From contig UQZM01000029.1 in the NCBI GenBank assembly GCA_900545615.1, positions 1-25,220 of the forward strand: 25,220 nucleotides of DNA, read 5' to 3'. Shown piece after piece: positions 1 through 8,845 of this stretch. Both the position numbers and the translations under genes were made by a program. Numbering within the stretch: position 1 is the first letter of the stretch; every line of letters begins with the position of its first letter. Under the pieces are notes generated by a model. The model did no database searches. It saw nothing but the letters and a program-made list of their open reading frames with translations, and was not told the origin of the DNA. This DNA comes from an uncultured Collinsella sp. (GTDB lineage: Bacteria; Actinomycetota; Coriobacteriia; Coriobacteriales; Coriobacteriaceae).

Positions 1-169
1 ACAAATCCCGCGAGAACGAAAAAGGCGGAATAGATGTGCAGCTGCGCAGTGGCATTCTTATTCATTTGGCACTTCCGTCAACTAATTTTGTCGGGCCGCT
101 CGCTACTGACTCGAAGCCTGAAGTGTCCACAGTTGATGCGAAGAGCGGTAAAGCTTTTGCACAGGGGTA
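1..169. other. Window edge with no supportable gene
   Basis: This stretch lies 3' of the DUF3284-type gene. Short plus-strand reading frames cross it, but none has a ribosome binding site or recognisable protein sequence, and the longest runs antisense into the neighbouring gene. The tail of a gene entering from the left in frame 1 (stop at about 31-33) cannot be excluded, but only about ten codons would be visible. I see no terminator or convincing promoter here. Confidence 0.4.
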
Positions 170-679
170 TCAATGGAATACATCCGAAGCGTTTTCGGCA
201 GTATCATCGGCGAAGGCGGGATTAGCCTTTACGCGGCGCTCACCCTCGATGTATTTGACGATTTGATCAATCGTCTGGTTGGCGTGGCTCTTGAGCTTGC
301 GCTCATAGAAGAAGAGGCCGAGCTTGCCGCGCGTACCAGACGTGTTACCACCCACACCCTGAAAATCCTCGGTATAGGTGAGCTCGCAGGCACCATCGCC
401 AGCAGGTGCAGCCTCATAGCGCATGGTATTGATGCCCGCCGCATACTGAAAACGGACCTCATAGAGACACGGGTAGTCAAAGTGCTTGATCTTAACCTTG
501 ATCGCCGTGCCCTTGGCCTTGCCTTTTGCGGACTGGGCGCGCTTCTCGTACTTATAGCCGTTGAGCTTGTTGCGGCTGGGACGCTTGCCCGTGGCGTTCT
601 CGATATCCTGCATGATGGACCCCGCCAGAGCGTCAAAAAGCTCCTCCGGCGTCACCTTAAGCGTTTTGGTGAACTGCAT
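170..679 (-). CDS. DUF3284-type protein
   Basis: This 169-residue soluble protein opens with MQFTKTLKV and then PEELFDALAGSIMQDI and ATGKRPSRNKLNGYKYEKR. That layout matches, from memory, the DUF3284 family of Gram-positive bacteria, whose members are about 140-150 residues and often sit near cellobiose-type PTS genes. The molecular function is unknown, and a START/SRPBCC-like ligand-binding fold is only a guess. The start is well supported: AAGGAG lies five bases before the ATG. The last 20 or so residues are acidic and probably disordered, beyond the usual family end. There is no signal peptide or membrane segment. It follows addA on the same strand, but a 63-nt palindrome lies between them, so it is probably a separate transcript. 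A link to the beta-glucoside locus at 20-24 kb is possible but not shown. Confidence 0.75.
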   Translation of the reverse strand: MQFTKTLKVTPEELFDALAGSIMQDIENATGKRPSRNKLNGYKYEKRAQSAKGKAKGTAIKVKIKHFDYPCLYEVRFQYAAGINTMRYEAAPAGDGACELTYTEDFQGVGGNTSGTRGKLGLFFYERKLKSHANQTIDQIVKYIEGERRVKANPAFADDTAENASDVFH

Positions 680-740
680 GATGGCTCCTTATTCGTTTGA
701 ACCGTTCGAGCCATTGTACCGCCCCAGGCTCTCCCATGCG

Positions 741-803
741 TTGCGGTGAAATACGGACTGTTTGGCGGCTTTTTTGGCCAAAACAGTCCGTATTCCACCG
801 CAA
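741..803. repeat. 63-nt intergenic palindrome after addA
   Basis: The left arm (741-763) reads TTGCGGTGAAATACGGACTG and onward. The right arm (781-803) is its reverse complement with one or two differences, enclosing a T-rich centre (GGCTTTTTTGGCC). It sits just 3' of addA (stop at 816, minus strand) and upstream of the DUF3284-type gene. It could act as a transcription terminator or be a dispersed palindromic repeat; the arms are longer than a typical terminator needs. Confidence 0.75.
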
Positions 804-815
804 GTTATTTGAGGG

Positions 816-3800
816 CTAGAGGTTGTAGGTGACTACTTGAGGTTCGGCGGGTTCGACGAAGATGGCTGGATTCGCCTGCTCCACGCGGACGAACTTAACG
901 GTCACGGCCTCAAAGCCCGCCTTGTGCAGAACATCAGCGTAGACGCGCGCCTGCAGGGCGTGCTTCTCCTGCAGCTGTTCCGGCGTCTCGTCCGGTGTGC
1001 CGCCCGTCTTGTAGTCGATGACCAGCGCGCGTGACGAATCCGCCGGGTTCGTCGCCAAAGCGTCGATGGCGCCTTCGGCATATGCACCGTAGCGAGCGAT
1101 GTCCTCGTCCTCGCAGCCCAGCGAAAAGAACGGCACCTCGGCGCGAACGCACGGCCAGGCAAGCAGCTCGGCACGGACCGCCGACTTGAGCCAGCGGTCC
1201 AGGGCAACGTCGAAGCGCTCGCGCTGCTCCGGCGTCAGGCGCCACAGACGCGCCAGTGCATCGGCACGCGCGGCGGGCAGCTCATCGGCACCCATCTCGA
1301 TCAGCCATTGGCAGGCAGCATGGAACGCCGAGCCCAGCGCCATGGGGTTGCCGGCGGGCTCAACGGCGGCCACGTCTGCATCCGTCATCTCGGAACCATC
1401 CGACTCTGCATCATCGCCGGCCTCGTCCATGGGCACGCGTGCCTCGGCGGCACGGTCCTCGGACTCGGCATGCAGCGCCGCGGCAATTGACGAGTAGCTG
1501 TACGAATCGCGCGCCGGATACGGGCAGGTGCCCATGCGCACGCCCACTGCCTGGGGATACACAAGCTCAAACGCATCGGGCTCGGGGTCGGCAGGACCGG
1601 GAACGGCGGCGCGGGCATCCGCACCGGCACCCTCCGGCTCCGCATCGCCGCGGACAAGCCTGCCCTCGGCATCCAGCGAAGCGTTGGCCTCAAACGCCTG
1701 CTCGCCAAAGGTAAAGCCCGCGAGCGAAATGAGCTCGTAGTCGCCCGGCTGGGAGTTGTCGAACACCAGGCGGTCGGCATCGAGCTGCGGCATGTCCAGA
1801 GCGTCGGTCGGCAAAATACGGCGCAGCACATCGTAGGTCAGATCGGTCTCGACGTCGAAGGTCGGCGCCGTCACCTTGCCACGGCTCACGCCGGCATCCA
1901 TCGCCAGAATGACCAGCTCGCGCGCACGCGTCATGGCAACATAGAGCAAGCGGGCCCGCTCCTCGAGCGAAAGCTGCAGGTCGTCGTTGCGCAGACGAGC
2001 AAATGCCTCGGCGGGAGAACCCGTCGCACAGACGTCCTCCATAAGCTCTGGCGGCAACCACAGCGACGTGCCCTTGCCCTTAAACGCGTGTTCAAACTGC
2101 TTTTTGACGTCATCGCCCTTCACAAAGGTCCCGTCGGCGAGTTTAACGCCGTCGAAGCGCGCCGGCAGCGCCACGACTTGCGCCCCACCGTCGGTGCGAC
2201 CCATCTGTGCCGCACCCGAGGACTTACGCACGCCAAAGCACTCGGCAACCGCCACGACCGGATATTCCAGACCCTTGGACGCATGCACGGTCATGATGCG
2301 CACCGCGCCGTCACCCTCCTCGTTGAGGGCACCCGGGGCCTCCTTGCCCGCCAAGAAGCGGTCGAAGGCGAGCGCAATGGAGCGCGGAGAATTGCCGAAC
2401 TCGGCCTCTGCCTCGGCCACGGCGTCGAGCGCCTTGAGCACGTTGGCGGCAATGGCCTTGCCCTCGGGGCCGCGCTTCGCCAGGCGCACGAACCAGCCGG
2501 AGGCGTTGACAGTATCGCGCGCGATGGCGGCGAACGAATCGCGGCCCACGCGACGAAGCGCATACCGCAGCACCTCGCGGGCGCGCGTCACGAGCGGCAA
2601 GTCTTGCAAACCCGGCACATCGGAATCGCTCATGATGCCCGCATCGATGTTGCGGCGCGAGGTCTCCCCCGTCTGATCGTCAAGCTTGGTCGCCAGCGCC
2701 AAAAACTCCTGGGCGCCCAGCGCAAACATCGGCGATGCCAGCAGCGGCATGAGGCCCTGCGCCGTATCGGCCGGATTGGCAAGCGTGCAGACTAGGGCGC
2801 GCACCGTCTGCACCTCGGCAGCCTGCGCAAAGACCGAGCCGCCCGCGATGACGCAGTCGAGCCCCTGGTCACGGAAGGCCTGTGCGTAGACGTCTGCGTT
2901 GGTCATGCGGCCCAGCAGCAGCACCATGCCGCCCTGGGGCTGGCCGGCATCGGCAAGCGCGCGGAATCGCTCGGCGATTGCACGGGCCTTGGCTTGCGTG
3001 CGCTCCTGCGTACTGCCGCCGGCAACAAAGAGGGCCTGGCGACGCGAGGCATCTGCCACCAGCGTGTCCTTGCGGCCGTCGCTCGCCTCAAGGTCCAAAA
3101 AGCCCTGCATCAGGCCGCCGTCATCGCCGTCGAAGACGCGTGCCACGTAACGCAGTACCTCGTCGTGGCTGCGGAAGTTGCGCACGAGCTTGACGAGCTC
3201 GCCGGCGGGGGCATCCGGCGTGGCGACCGTCTCGGACGCCGCCGTCGATCCCACTTTGCGCTCCTGGCGACGGAAGACCTCGACCTCGGCGCCGCGGAAA
3301 CGGTAGATCGACTGCTGTGCATCGCCTACGGTACACAGCGCGCGCTCCCCCGCACCCGTCAGGTAGCGAATCAAATCGACCTGCATCTGGTCGGTATCCT
3401 GGAACTCGTCGATCATGACCATCTTAAAGCGGCTCTCGTATGCCGCTCGGATGGCCGGGTAATCGCGCAGGGCCTCGTAGGCCATGCGCAGCAGGTCGTT
3501 GTTGTCGAGGGCAGACTGGGCAGCCTTCAGCGCGCGATACTCGGCCTCCACGGAACGGGCCAGGCCCACCAGTGCATCGAGCGCCGGGCCGCCGCAGGCA
3601 AGCACAATATTGATAAACGCATCGGCGGCCTCGGCCTTGAGCAGCTCGACCTGCTCCTTGGGGAATGCCTTGCTCGCCCGCGGCATGGCGCACGACATCA
3701 TGAGTCGCGCCGCATCGGCCATGGTCTTGCCGCTCGCCTCGAACGCATCGATGGCGTCGAGTGCCACCTGCGCCTTCTCGGTCGCCGCCTTGCTTGCACC

Positions 3801-4448
3801 CAGCGCCGCACGATAGGCATCGGCAAGCGCCGAGGTGTCGGCTTGACCGCGTGCCACGCACACGTCGTCCATGCCGCCCGGCAGCTGGCTCGAGAGCTCC
3901 AGCAGCTCGCGCACCAGGCCCTTGATGGTGGTGCCGGCGCCAAAGGGGCCGCCCTCGCCCGCCATAGGATACCAGGCGTAGAGGGCCTTGAGCGAAGCGG
4001 CGAGCTCGGGGGCGGCATCGGGCGCCGTCGCGCGGGCCAGCACATGCTCAACAGCCTGGTCCATGAGCTCGTCGGTGTCGGTGAGTACCGTGAACTCGGG
4101 ATCGATGCCCAGCTCCAACGCGTGTGCACGCAGGATACGCGAGCACATGCCGTGAATGGTCGAGATCCACGCATCGTCGACGGTCAGGGCCTCCTCGTCC
4201 ATGCCCTCGTCGATGAGCGCGCGGCGCACGCGGTCACGGATCTCGGCCGCGGCATCCTTGGTAAAGGTAATGGCGAGCACCTGGTCCAGATGCTCAACGA
4301 ACGGACCGGATTCGGGCGAGAGCGCGTAGACGATGCGGCGCGTGAGGGTAAAGGTCTTGCCCGAACCGGCACCCGCCGAGACAAACAGCGGACGGTCGAG
4401 TGTTTTGACGATCTGCAGCTGTTGCGGCATCAAAGTCGAAAGATCCAT
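816..4448 (-). CDS. addA: AddA-type helicase/nuclease subunit
   Basis: This 1210-residue UvrD/SF1A helicase with a C-terminal RecB-type nuclease domain would act with its partner AddB to process double-strand DNA ends for RecA-dependent repair. Visible motifs in order are the Q-motif region (LMPQQ, 7-11), Walker A SAGAGSGKT (24-32), motif Ia ITFTKDAAAEI (60-70), Walker B DEFQDTD (347-353), motif III VGDAQQSIYRFRG (374-386), motif IV LVRNFRS (421-427), motif V TVHASKGLEYPVV, motif VI LYVAMTRARELV, and near the C-terminus the nuclease signature ALVIDYKTGG followed by a QARVYADVL helix. All catalytic residues look intact. It starts three bases after the addB stop; a GGAGGGA sequence inside the end of addB serves as its ribosome binding site, so the pair is probably translationally coupled. 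Length is typical for AddA. Confidence 0.93.
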   Translation of the reverse strand: MDLSTLMPQQLQIVKTLDRPLFVSAGAGSGKTFTLTRRIVYALSPESGPFVEHLDQVLAITFTKDAAAEIRDRVRRALIDEGMDEEALTVDDAWISTIHGMCSRILRAHALELGIDPEFTVLTDTDELMDQAVEHVLARATAPDAAPELAASLKALYAWYPMAGEGGPFGAGTTIKGLVRELLELSSQLPGGMDDVCVARGQADTSALADAYRAALGASKAATEKAQVALDAIDAFEASGKTMADAARLMMSCAMPRASKAFPKEQVELLKAEAADAFINIVLACGGPALDALVGLARSVEAEYRALKAAQSALDNNDLLRMAYEALRDYPAIRAAYESRFKMVMIDEFQDTDQMQVDLIRYLTGAGERALCTVGDAQQSIYRFRGAEVEVFRRQERKVGSTAASETVATPDAPAGELVKLVRNFRSHDEVLRYVARVFDGDDGGLMQGFLDLEASDGRKDTLVADASRRQALFVAGGSTQERTQAKARAIAERFRALADAGQPQGGMVLLLGRMTNADVYAQAFRDQGLDCVIAGGSVFAQAAEVQTVRALVCTLANPADTAQGLMPLLASPMFALGAQEFLALATKLDDQTGETSRRNIDAGIMSDSDVPGLQDLPLVTRAREVLRYALRRVGRDSFAAIARDTVNASGWFVRLAKRGPEGKAIAANVLKALDAVAEAEAEFGNSPRSIALAFDRFLAGKEAPGALNEEGDGAVRIMTVHASKGLEYPVVAVAECFGVRKSSGAAQMGRTDGGAQVVALPARFDGVKLADGTFVKGDDVKKQFEHAFKGKGTSLWLPPELMEDVCATGSPAEAFARLRNDDLQLSLEERARLLYVAMTRARELVILAMDAGVSRGKVTAPTFDVETDLTYDVLRRILPTDALDMPQLDADRLVFDNSQPGDYELISLAGFTFGEQAFEANASLDAEGRLVRGDAEPEGAGADARAAVPGPADPEPDAFELVYPQAVGVRMGTCPYPARDSYSYSSIAAALHAESEDRAAEARVPMDEAGDDAESDGSEMTDADVAAVEPAGNPMALGSAFHAACQWLIEMGADELPAARADALARLWRLTPEQRERFDVALDRWLKSAVRAELLAWPCVRAEVPFFSLGCEDEDIARYGAYAEGAIDALATNPADSSRALVIDYKTGGTPDETPEQLQEKHALQARVYADVLHKAGFEAVTVKFVRVEQANPAIFVEPAEPQVVTYNL

Positions 4449-4451
4449 GGT

Positions 4452-7400
4452 CTACACGTCCCTCCTTACAAACGTTCCTTCGTGGTTATACGAGCAGCGC
4501 GCATGCGCGGCCTGAGCCGACGTCGGGTCGACGGCGGCAACGTTGCCCGCCTCGAGTTCGCGCAGGCGCTCGGCGATGCCGGCCTCCACGCGATCGAGCA
4601 GGGCGTCGAAGTCCATGCTGCCACCCTCGCCGGGGAAACCTTTCTTAAGGCCCGGGATGCGACCGTCGCCGCGCTCTTCCTCGAGCAGCTCGGTGCTCGC
4701 GGCGCCGCGCAACGCCGGCTTGCCGCCCTTGGTCGAAAAGTAGAGCGCCGCGCGGGTGTCCAAATCCAGCGCCCGACGCATGGCCTGGGCGTAGATGAGC
4801 GTCTGGGTATGTGGCGGCAACCAGCGCGGATCGTCGATGGGCGCCGTGCCCGATTCCTCGTCGCGCACCGTGGGGTCGGCGAGCTTAAACTCCTCGACAC
4901 CCGAACGATGCTTGTAGTCGATTACCACGGCGCGATTCTCGGCGTCCACGTCCACGCGGTCGATGCGCCCGCCAAGCGGCCAGCCGGCATACTCGACCTG
5001 GAGCTCGTTGAACGCAAACTCCAGGTAGCGCGGCGCGAAGGGCGCGAGCGCCTCGGCTTCATAGGCAAGCACACCCTCCAGCTGCGGCAAGATCTCGGCC
5101 ACCTGGCGCTCCTCCACTGGAGAGAGCGGCACCAGCGGGCCCTCGGTACCGCGCTTGCCGGCGTGCTCGGCCAGGGTCTCGGCAAAGACCTCGTGCAGCA
5201 GCTCCTTCGCGCGCGGCAGGTTCATGGGCGTCACGCGCTCCATGCCCTCCTGCGGAAGACGCGCATGCAAGTGCTCCAGCACGTCATGGACAAAGTTGCC
5301 TTTCTCCATGTTGCCAAAGCCCGCATCGATGGACTGGGGTTTGACGCGATACGAGACGAACCAGCATAACGGGCAGGTGGAATAGGCCTCGATCTGCGAG
5401 GCGGACGTCAGGCGCGGCACGAGTGGCGCGTCCTCGCCCTCGCCATCGCGACGACGCAGGACCAAATACGGCACGGCCTCGGCACTCAGATGCTGAGGGG
5501 CTTCACAGGTCACGCGCTCGCGCTTGAGACCTTCGCCTGCCGCGGGATCGAAGTCCCTTACGATATCGCCCTCACCCACGCACTTCGCCTTGTCGGCGTC
5601 AGCGGCCTTAGCGTTGTCAGCAGTCTTGTCGGCGTCAGCGGCCTTAGCATCGTTAGCGGCCTCGGCATGCGCCCGCAACTCGGTCCACACGGCCGCCGGA
5701 TAGCACTCGCGCGCTTGACGATCGTGGGTCACACGGGCGAGCGCAACCGGACCACGCGACGCTTGCATCGCGCGGCCAAAGCGTGCGCGCAGCAAGGCCG
5801 CAGGCTCAAGCGTCACGCCCTCGCGACCAAGGCTCGCCGTCAGCGTGGCCAGCGGCCCCTCCTCGTGTGAGAGCGGATAGCTGTCCAGATCGACATCGGC
5901 AAACAGCACGGCATCGTAGCTGCCGGGGCGCAGAGCCGCCGCATCGGCAAGCGAAGCAAAACGAACCTGAGCACGTGGCGCACGGTCAACCTCGTAGGTA
6001 TCGTAATCGTAGGCGGTGCTACGCTTGTCTACCTTGGTGCGAATGCCATCGAGCACGGGCACGGTCGCGGCCTGCGATACGTCGAGCGCGCGAGCATCGT
6101 TCATAAGGATGTCGATGACGTGGCGCAGCAGGGCCACCTCCGCCTGGCGACGGGCCTGACCGTCGAGACCGCCAAGTGCGCGATCGGGCAGTGCCTCGGC
6201 AACGGCAAGCATGGCCTTGAGCGCCGTCACGGGTTTGTCGCGCCACAGCGCCTGGAACACGTCCGAGATCACGCACGGCACGTTCTTAAACCAGTTCTCG
6301 TCGCTCGCCGCTTTACGCGCGCCCCTCACCTGGCCCTGCACGCTCTGCAGCAGGCTCTTGACGCCCGCAGTGGTCTTGCTGCGCGACAGTCGCATATTCT
6401 TGTCGAACGTGCGCGCGCTGGCGGCGTCGGCACCCGAAAGCGGGCTGTAAATCCAGTCGGTAAGCTCCGGAGCGGGCCACCACTCAGTCTTAGAAGCTGC
6501 CCCTTCGTCGGCGGCCTTCATACGCTCGATCAGGTTGGCGAGCGCCGTGAACTGCCTGCCCGCAATGGATTGGGAAAACGCCGTGAACTCGGCCGTCTCG
6601 GCAGCAACGTGGCGCGCCGCCAAACGAGCGGCAAGCTCGCCGAACAGCTGGGGTGCCCGGGCAGAAACAACGAGCACGCGTACGGGGTCGGCGGGTGTTG
6701 CAGCAGCTTTATCGTCCTTGAACTCCTTGTGCGCTTTCACCAACTTATCGATGACGTCCGCATAAGCATGGGCACGGGCATGGGGGCCGGCGACCTCAAT
6801 AAAGGCAGGCTGAGCAGCGGACTTGGAGGCAGTCTGGGGCGCGGCGGCGCCCTCCCCCAGCGGCGCGATCTCAAACAGCACACCGCGGACATCAAATGCC
6901 GCGGCAAGCTCCTCGCGCATCGCCGCTTGCTCGCGGGCAAGCAGCACGACAACCTCTCCCCCGTTGTTTGCCACGGCGGACAGCAGCTCGAGCAGGCTAT
7001 ACGTAAATGACGTGACGCCGCGCACGCAAACGGCGCGGGCGCACCCCGGCAGGTTGTCGGCCAAAGCGCCGGCCATAATGTCAGCCGCCTCGCAGGGCTC
7101 GACCATATCTCGACGGTCCAAACCGCGCGCATAGGCGCACAAAAGTTCAAACACGCGAGCCTCGGCATCGCTTTTGGGCTTGGGCTTGCAAACGTTGTCG
7201 CAGCAACGCTCGGTGCCTGTCCCTGCCACACCCGGCAGCACATCGCGAGCCATACGCGCGAGCATACGCACCGTGCCCTGGCTGCGCGAAAGCGGCTGCA
7301 GGTCGGCGTCGTCGAGGCGCGCTACCATGTCCGAAAACAGCATCTGGCGCTGCAGGTTGTCGACGAAACCGCGCCCGTCGCCCAAAAGCTCCCAAAGCGA

Positions 7401-7604
7401 GCGAAGCCACGATGTAGGCGTCTTGTAGTCAATACCCAGCGAAACGCCGGCTTCCGCCGCATCATGACGGCACAGGTCGAGCTCGGCAAACGTTGGCGCC
7501 AGCAGCACGGCACGCCCGTGGCGGGCAATAAGGTCGGCAAGCAGCGCCGCCTCGGCATCGCTCAAATCCGCGCTGGCGTTGGTGGTATAGATTCGAACAG
7601 GCAT
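4452..7604 (-). CDS. addB: AddB-type nuclease subunit (PD-(D/E)XK)
   Basis: This 1050-residue protein is the first gene of the addB-addA pair. The N-terminal half has the degenerate helicase-like character of AddB/RexB proteins: LLAPTFAELDLCRHD lies near residue 35, where some AddB proteins carry a Walker A motif, and no GxGKT is present. The C-terminal RecB-type nuclease begins at about residue 728 (TSASQIEAYSTCPLCWF). It continues with KGNFVHDVLEHL, GGRIDRVDV, the active-site AVVIDYKHRSG (Asp/Lys near 894-896) and HTQTLIYAQAM. Only one cysteine (C1037, HARCSYNHEG) is found where AddB normally ends in a three-cysteine cluster, so the iron-sulfur staple may be lost. A linker near residues 645-672 is an Ala/Asp/Lys repeat. 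GGAGG lies three bases before the ATG. By context and domain order AddB is the best name; sequence divergence is high. Confidence 0.87.
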   Translation of the reverse strand: MPVRIYTTNASADLSDAEAALLADLIARHGRAVLLAPTFAELDLCRHDAAEAGVSLGIDYKTPTSWLRSLWELLGDGRGFVDNLQRQMLFSDMVARLDDADLQPLSRSQGTVRMLARMARDVLPGVAGTGTERCCDNVCKPKPKSDAEARVFELLCAYARGLDRRDMVEPCEAADIMAGALADNLPGCARAVCVRGVTSFTYSLLELLSAVANNGGEVVVLLAREQAAMREELAAAFDVRGVLFEIAPLGEGAAAPQTASKSAAQPAFIEVAGPHARAHAYADVIDKLVKAHKEFKDDKAAATPADPVRVLVVSARAPQLFGELAARLAARHVAAETAEFTAFSQSIAGRQFTALANLIERMKAADEGAASKTEWWPAPELTDWIYSPLSGADAASARTFDKNMRLSRSKTTAGVKSLLQSVQGQVRGARKAASDENWFKNVPCVISDVFQALWRDKPVTALKAMLAVAEALPDRALGGLDGQARRQAEVALLRHVIDILMNDARALDVSQAATVPVLDGIRTKVDKRSTAYDYDTYEVDRAPRAQVRFASLADAAALRPGSYDAVLFADVDLDSYPLSHEEGPLATLTASLGREGVTLEPAALLRARFGRAMQASRGPVALARVTHDRQARECYPAAVWTELRAHAEAANDAKAADADKTADNAKAADADKAKCVGEGDIVRDFDPAAGEGLKRERVTCEAPQHLSAEAVPYLVLRRRDGEGEDAPLVPRLTSASQIEAYSTCPLCWFVSYRVKPQSIDAGFGNMEKGNFVHDVLEHLHARLPQEGMERVTPMNLPRAKELLHEVFAETLAEHAGKRGTEGPLVPLSPVEERQVAEILPQLEGVLAYEAEALAPFAPRYLEFAFNELQVEYAGWPLGGRIDRVDVDAENRAVVIDYKHRSGVEEFKLADPTVRDEESGTAPIDDPRWLPPHTQTLIYAQAMRRALDLDTRAALYFSTKGGKPALRGAASTELLEEERGDGRIPGLKKGFPGEGGSMDFDALLDRVEAGIAERLRELEAGNVAAVDPTSAQAAHARCSYNHEGTFVRRDV
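5589..5648. repeat. 24-bp direct repeat inside addB
   Basis: Two identical 24-bp copies (5589-5612 and 5625-5648) lie 36 bp apart, keeping the reading frame. They encode repeated AKAADADK units in a charged, alanine-rich linker just before the nuclease half of the AddB-type protein. This looks like slippage or unequal recombination within a flexible linker. Confidence 0.8.
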
Positions 7605-7662
7605 GGTCCTCCACTCAAACCGTTCGCAATATTCAATGCTTCCATCCTACCCGCCCGCGCGG

Positions 7663-7690
7663 ACAGATTTGCCCCACGCCAACAGATTTG
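7663..7690. repeat. Short tandem motif ACAGATTTG, two copies
   Basis: ACAGATTTG occurs at 7663-7671 and 7682-7690, 19 bp apart, each followed by a CCCC run within five bases. The second copy runs into the left arm of the palindrome at 7687-7775. It lies upstream of addB and could be part of its control region or of a mobile palindromic repeat. Confidence 0.5.
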
Positions 7691-7775
7691 ACCCCTTGGA
7701 GACAGAGGAAAATGGATCACCGAGGAGGTCAGTCTAACCCAGTGATCCGTTTTCCTCCGTCCCCAAAGGATCAAA
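7687..7775. repeat. 89-nt imperfect palindrome between yerC and addB
   Basis: The left arm (7687-7720) and the reverse complement of the right arm (7742-7775) agree at about 29 of 34 positions. The centre (7721-7741) contains GAGGAGGTCAG. The right arm reads GGGACGGAGG on the minus strand. It sits after the yerC terminator and before addB, all on the minus strand, so it is between transcripts. Length and arm divergence fit an old dispersed palindromic element better than a simple terminator. Confidence 0.75.
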
Positions 7776-7798
7776 AAACCGCCCCCGAAGGGACGGTT
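7773..7798 (-). terminator. Rho-independent terminator of yerC
   Basis: Read on the minus strand, a nine-position stem with one mismatch (AACCGTCCC against GGGGCGGTT) closes a UUCG tetraloop and is followed by TTTTTT. It begins about 28 bases after the yerC stop. Confidence 0.9.
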
Positions 7799-7825
7799 CT
7801 GCGCAATTCGTTTGTTGCCGCTGGC

Positions 7826-8125
7826 CTACTCGCCATCCTCCAGCTTGATGAGGATCTTGCGATAGCCGCCGTACTCGCCGTTGAGTGCCTTGGACACGCG
7901 GCTCACCGTAGTGGACGAAGCGCCGGTGCGGGCCTGAACCTCAACATAAGGCTCGCCCTCATCCAGATAACGCGCAACCTGCAGACGTTGCGAAAGATCG
8001 CAGATCTCGCGCGGCGTGCAGATATCGGTTAAAAACGCCTGGATATCGTTCTCGTCATCCAAAAGACTAAATGCGTGGACCAGCTGCTTGACATCAGGCT
8101 TGTCAAACATGTTCTCGATATTCAT
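7826..8125 (-). CDS. yerC: YerC/YecD-family TrpR-like regulator
   Basis: This 99-residue protein matches the TrpR-related YerC/YecD family in length and motif pattern. Residues about 36-82 carry CTPREICDLSQRLQVARYL followed by YVEVQARTGASSTTVSRVSK, the helix-turn-helix of Trp-repressor-like DNA-binding proteins. The family is widespread in Gram-positive bacteria and its target genes and effector are largely unknown; tryptophan binding should not be assumed. No trp genes are visible here. The start ATG is preceded by a modest GGTGAT site. It has its own terminator and a candidate promoter (TTGTCA, 19 bp, TACACT) about 110-135 bp upstream, so it is probably monocistronic. Confidence 0.9.
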   Translation of the reverse strand: MNIENMFDKPDVKQLVHAFSLLDDENDIQAFLTDICTPREICDLSQRLQVARYLDEGEPYVEVQARTGASSTTVSRVSKALNGEYGGYRKILIKLEDGE

Positions 8126-8172
8126 CGATCACCGCCAAACCCGCCAAAAGGCATCGAAGTTGATACTGACAT

Positions 8173-8189
8173 CGGGCATCGTTCGCCCG
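8173..8189. promoter_or_regulatory. Small hairpin in the yerC leader
   Basis: CGGGC and GCCCG flank a seven-base loop about 50-60 bases upstream of the yerC start. It would lie in the 5' untranslated region if the promoter at 8232-8262 is used. No further riboswitch features were recognised. Confidence 0.35.
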
Positions 8190-8231
8190 TAAATATGCAA
8201 TAAAACTATGCATGGGCCATTTGCCCGTAGC

Positions 8232-8262
8232 AGTGTAGCACACCACCAAACTAAAGTGACAA
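8232..8262 (-). promoter_or_regulatory. Candidate yerC promoter
   Basis: On the minus strand TTGTCA (8257-8262) and TACACT (8232-8237) are separated by 19 bp, giving a leader of about 100 nt. The long spacer weakens the call. The rest of the 8126-8450 gap holds the start region of the divergent holin-family gene; I see no gene in it. Confidence 0.4.
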
Positions 8263-8450
8263 GACTCTCTGTCAGCGGCACGTTTTTCAGGACGAACGCC
8301 GTTTAGAAACCGAATGCGCACGTAAGCTCCACGAATATTTGAGACAATGGGCGCCCAAACACCGCGGCGCGCCCGCGCAACCATCCAAATCGCCGCCGCA
8401 AGCCGCTTCACGCGACGCCAGCAACCCCGACGCAAGAAAGGATTCACGCC

Positions 8451-8816
8451 ATGCGCTTTATGCTTAACTGGCTCTTCACCTCGATCGCCATCGCGATCGC
8501 CACGTTCCTCGTCCCCGGCATCCAACCTTTCGGCTTTGCCGAGGCCTGGGTCTGCTTTGCCTTTGTGGGACTGTTCCTCAACATCGTCGATTCGTTCGTC
8601 AAACCGTTCCTCACGGTCATCTCGCTGCCGCTCACGATCATTACGCTCGGCATTTTCCAGCTCGTGCTCAACAGCTTTATGCTGGAGCTCGCCAGCTACC
8701 TGTCGGTCAACCTGTTAGGCGTCGGCATCTCCATCGCCGGCTTTGGCTCGGCCTTTATGGGCAGCATCCTAGTGTCCATCATGCGCAGTATCCTCGATAG
8801 TATTGCCGAAGAGTAG
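8451..8816 (+). CDS. Phage_holin_4_2-type membrane protein (YvlD-like)
   Basis: This 121-residue, almost wholly hydrophobic protein has about four membrane segments: roughly 4-22, 29-46, 52-72 and 83-105. The pattern WLFTSIAIAIATFLVPGIQ, a short second helix ending NIVDSFVKPFL, and LPLTIITLGIFQLVLNSFML are typical of the family named after a phage holin but found as ordinary chromosomal genes (for example YvlD of Bacillus subtilis). Its role is unknown; envelope stress or membrane homeostasis has been suggested for relatives. AAAGGA precedes the ATG by about seven bases. No lysin or phage genes lie nearby, so it should not be read as a prophage marker. It ends at a strong hairpin terminator. 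Confidence 0.88.
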   Translation: MRFMLNWLFTSIAIAIATFLVPGIQPFGFAEAWVCFAFVGLFLNIVDSFVKPFLTVISLPLTIITLGIFQLVLNSFMLELASYLSVNLLGVGISIAGFGSAFMGSILVSIMRSILDSIAEE

Positions 8817-8845
8817 AACGCCCCGACACACAAACGCATCGGACC

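Noticed and set aside
2994..5369. A 791-codon open frame on the plus strand, opposite addA and addB
   Set aside because: It runs antisense to two genes with clear motifs, has no ribosome site and its sequence resembles no protein. Open frames of this kind are expected opposite GC-rich genes.
8451..8816. Prophage, suggested by the holin-family gene
   Set aside because: No lysin, integrase, capsid or other phage genes lie near; this family is common on ordinary chromosomes.
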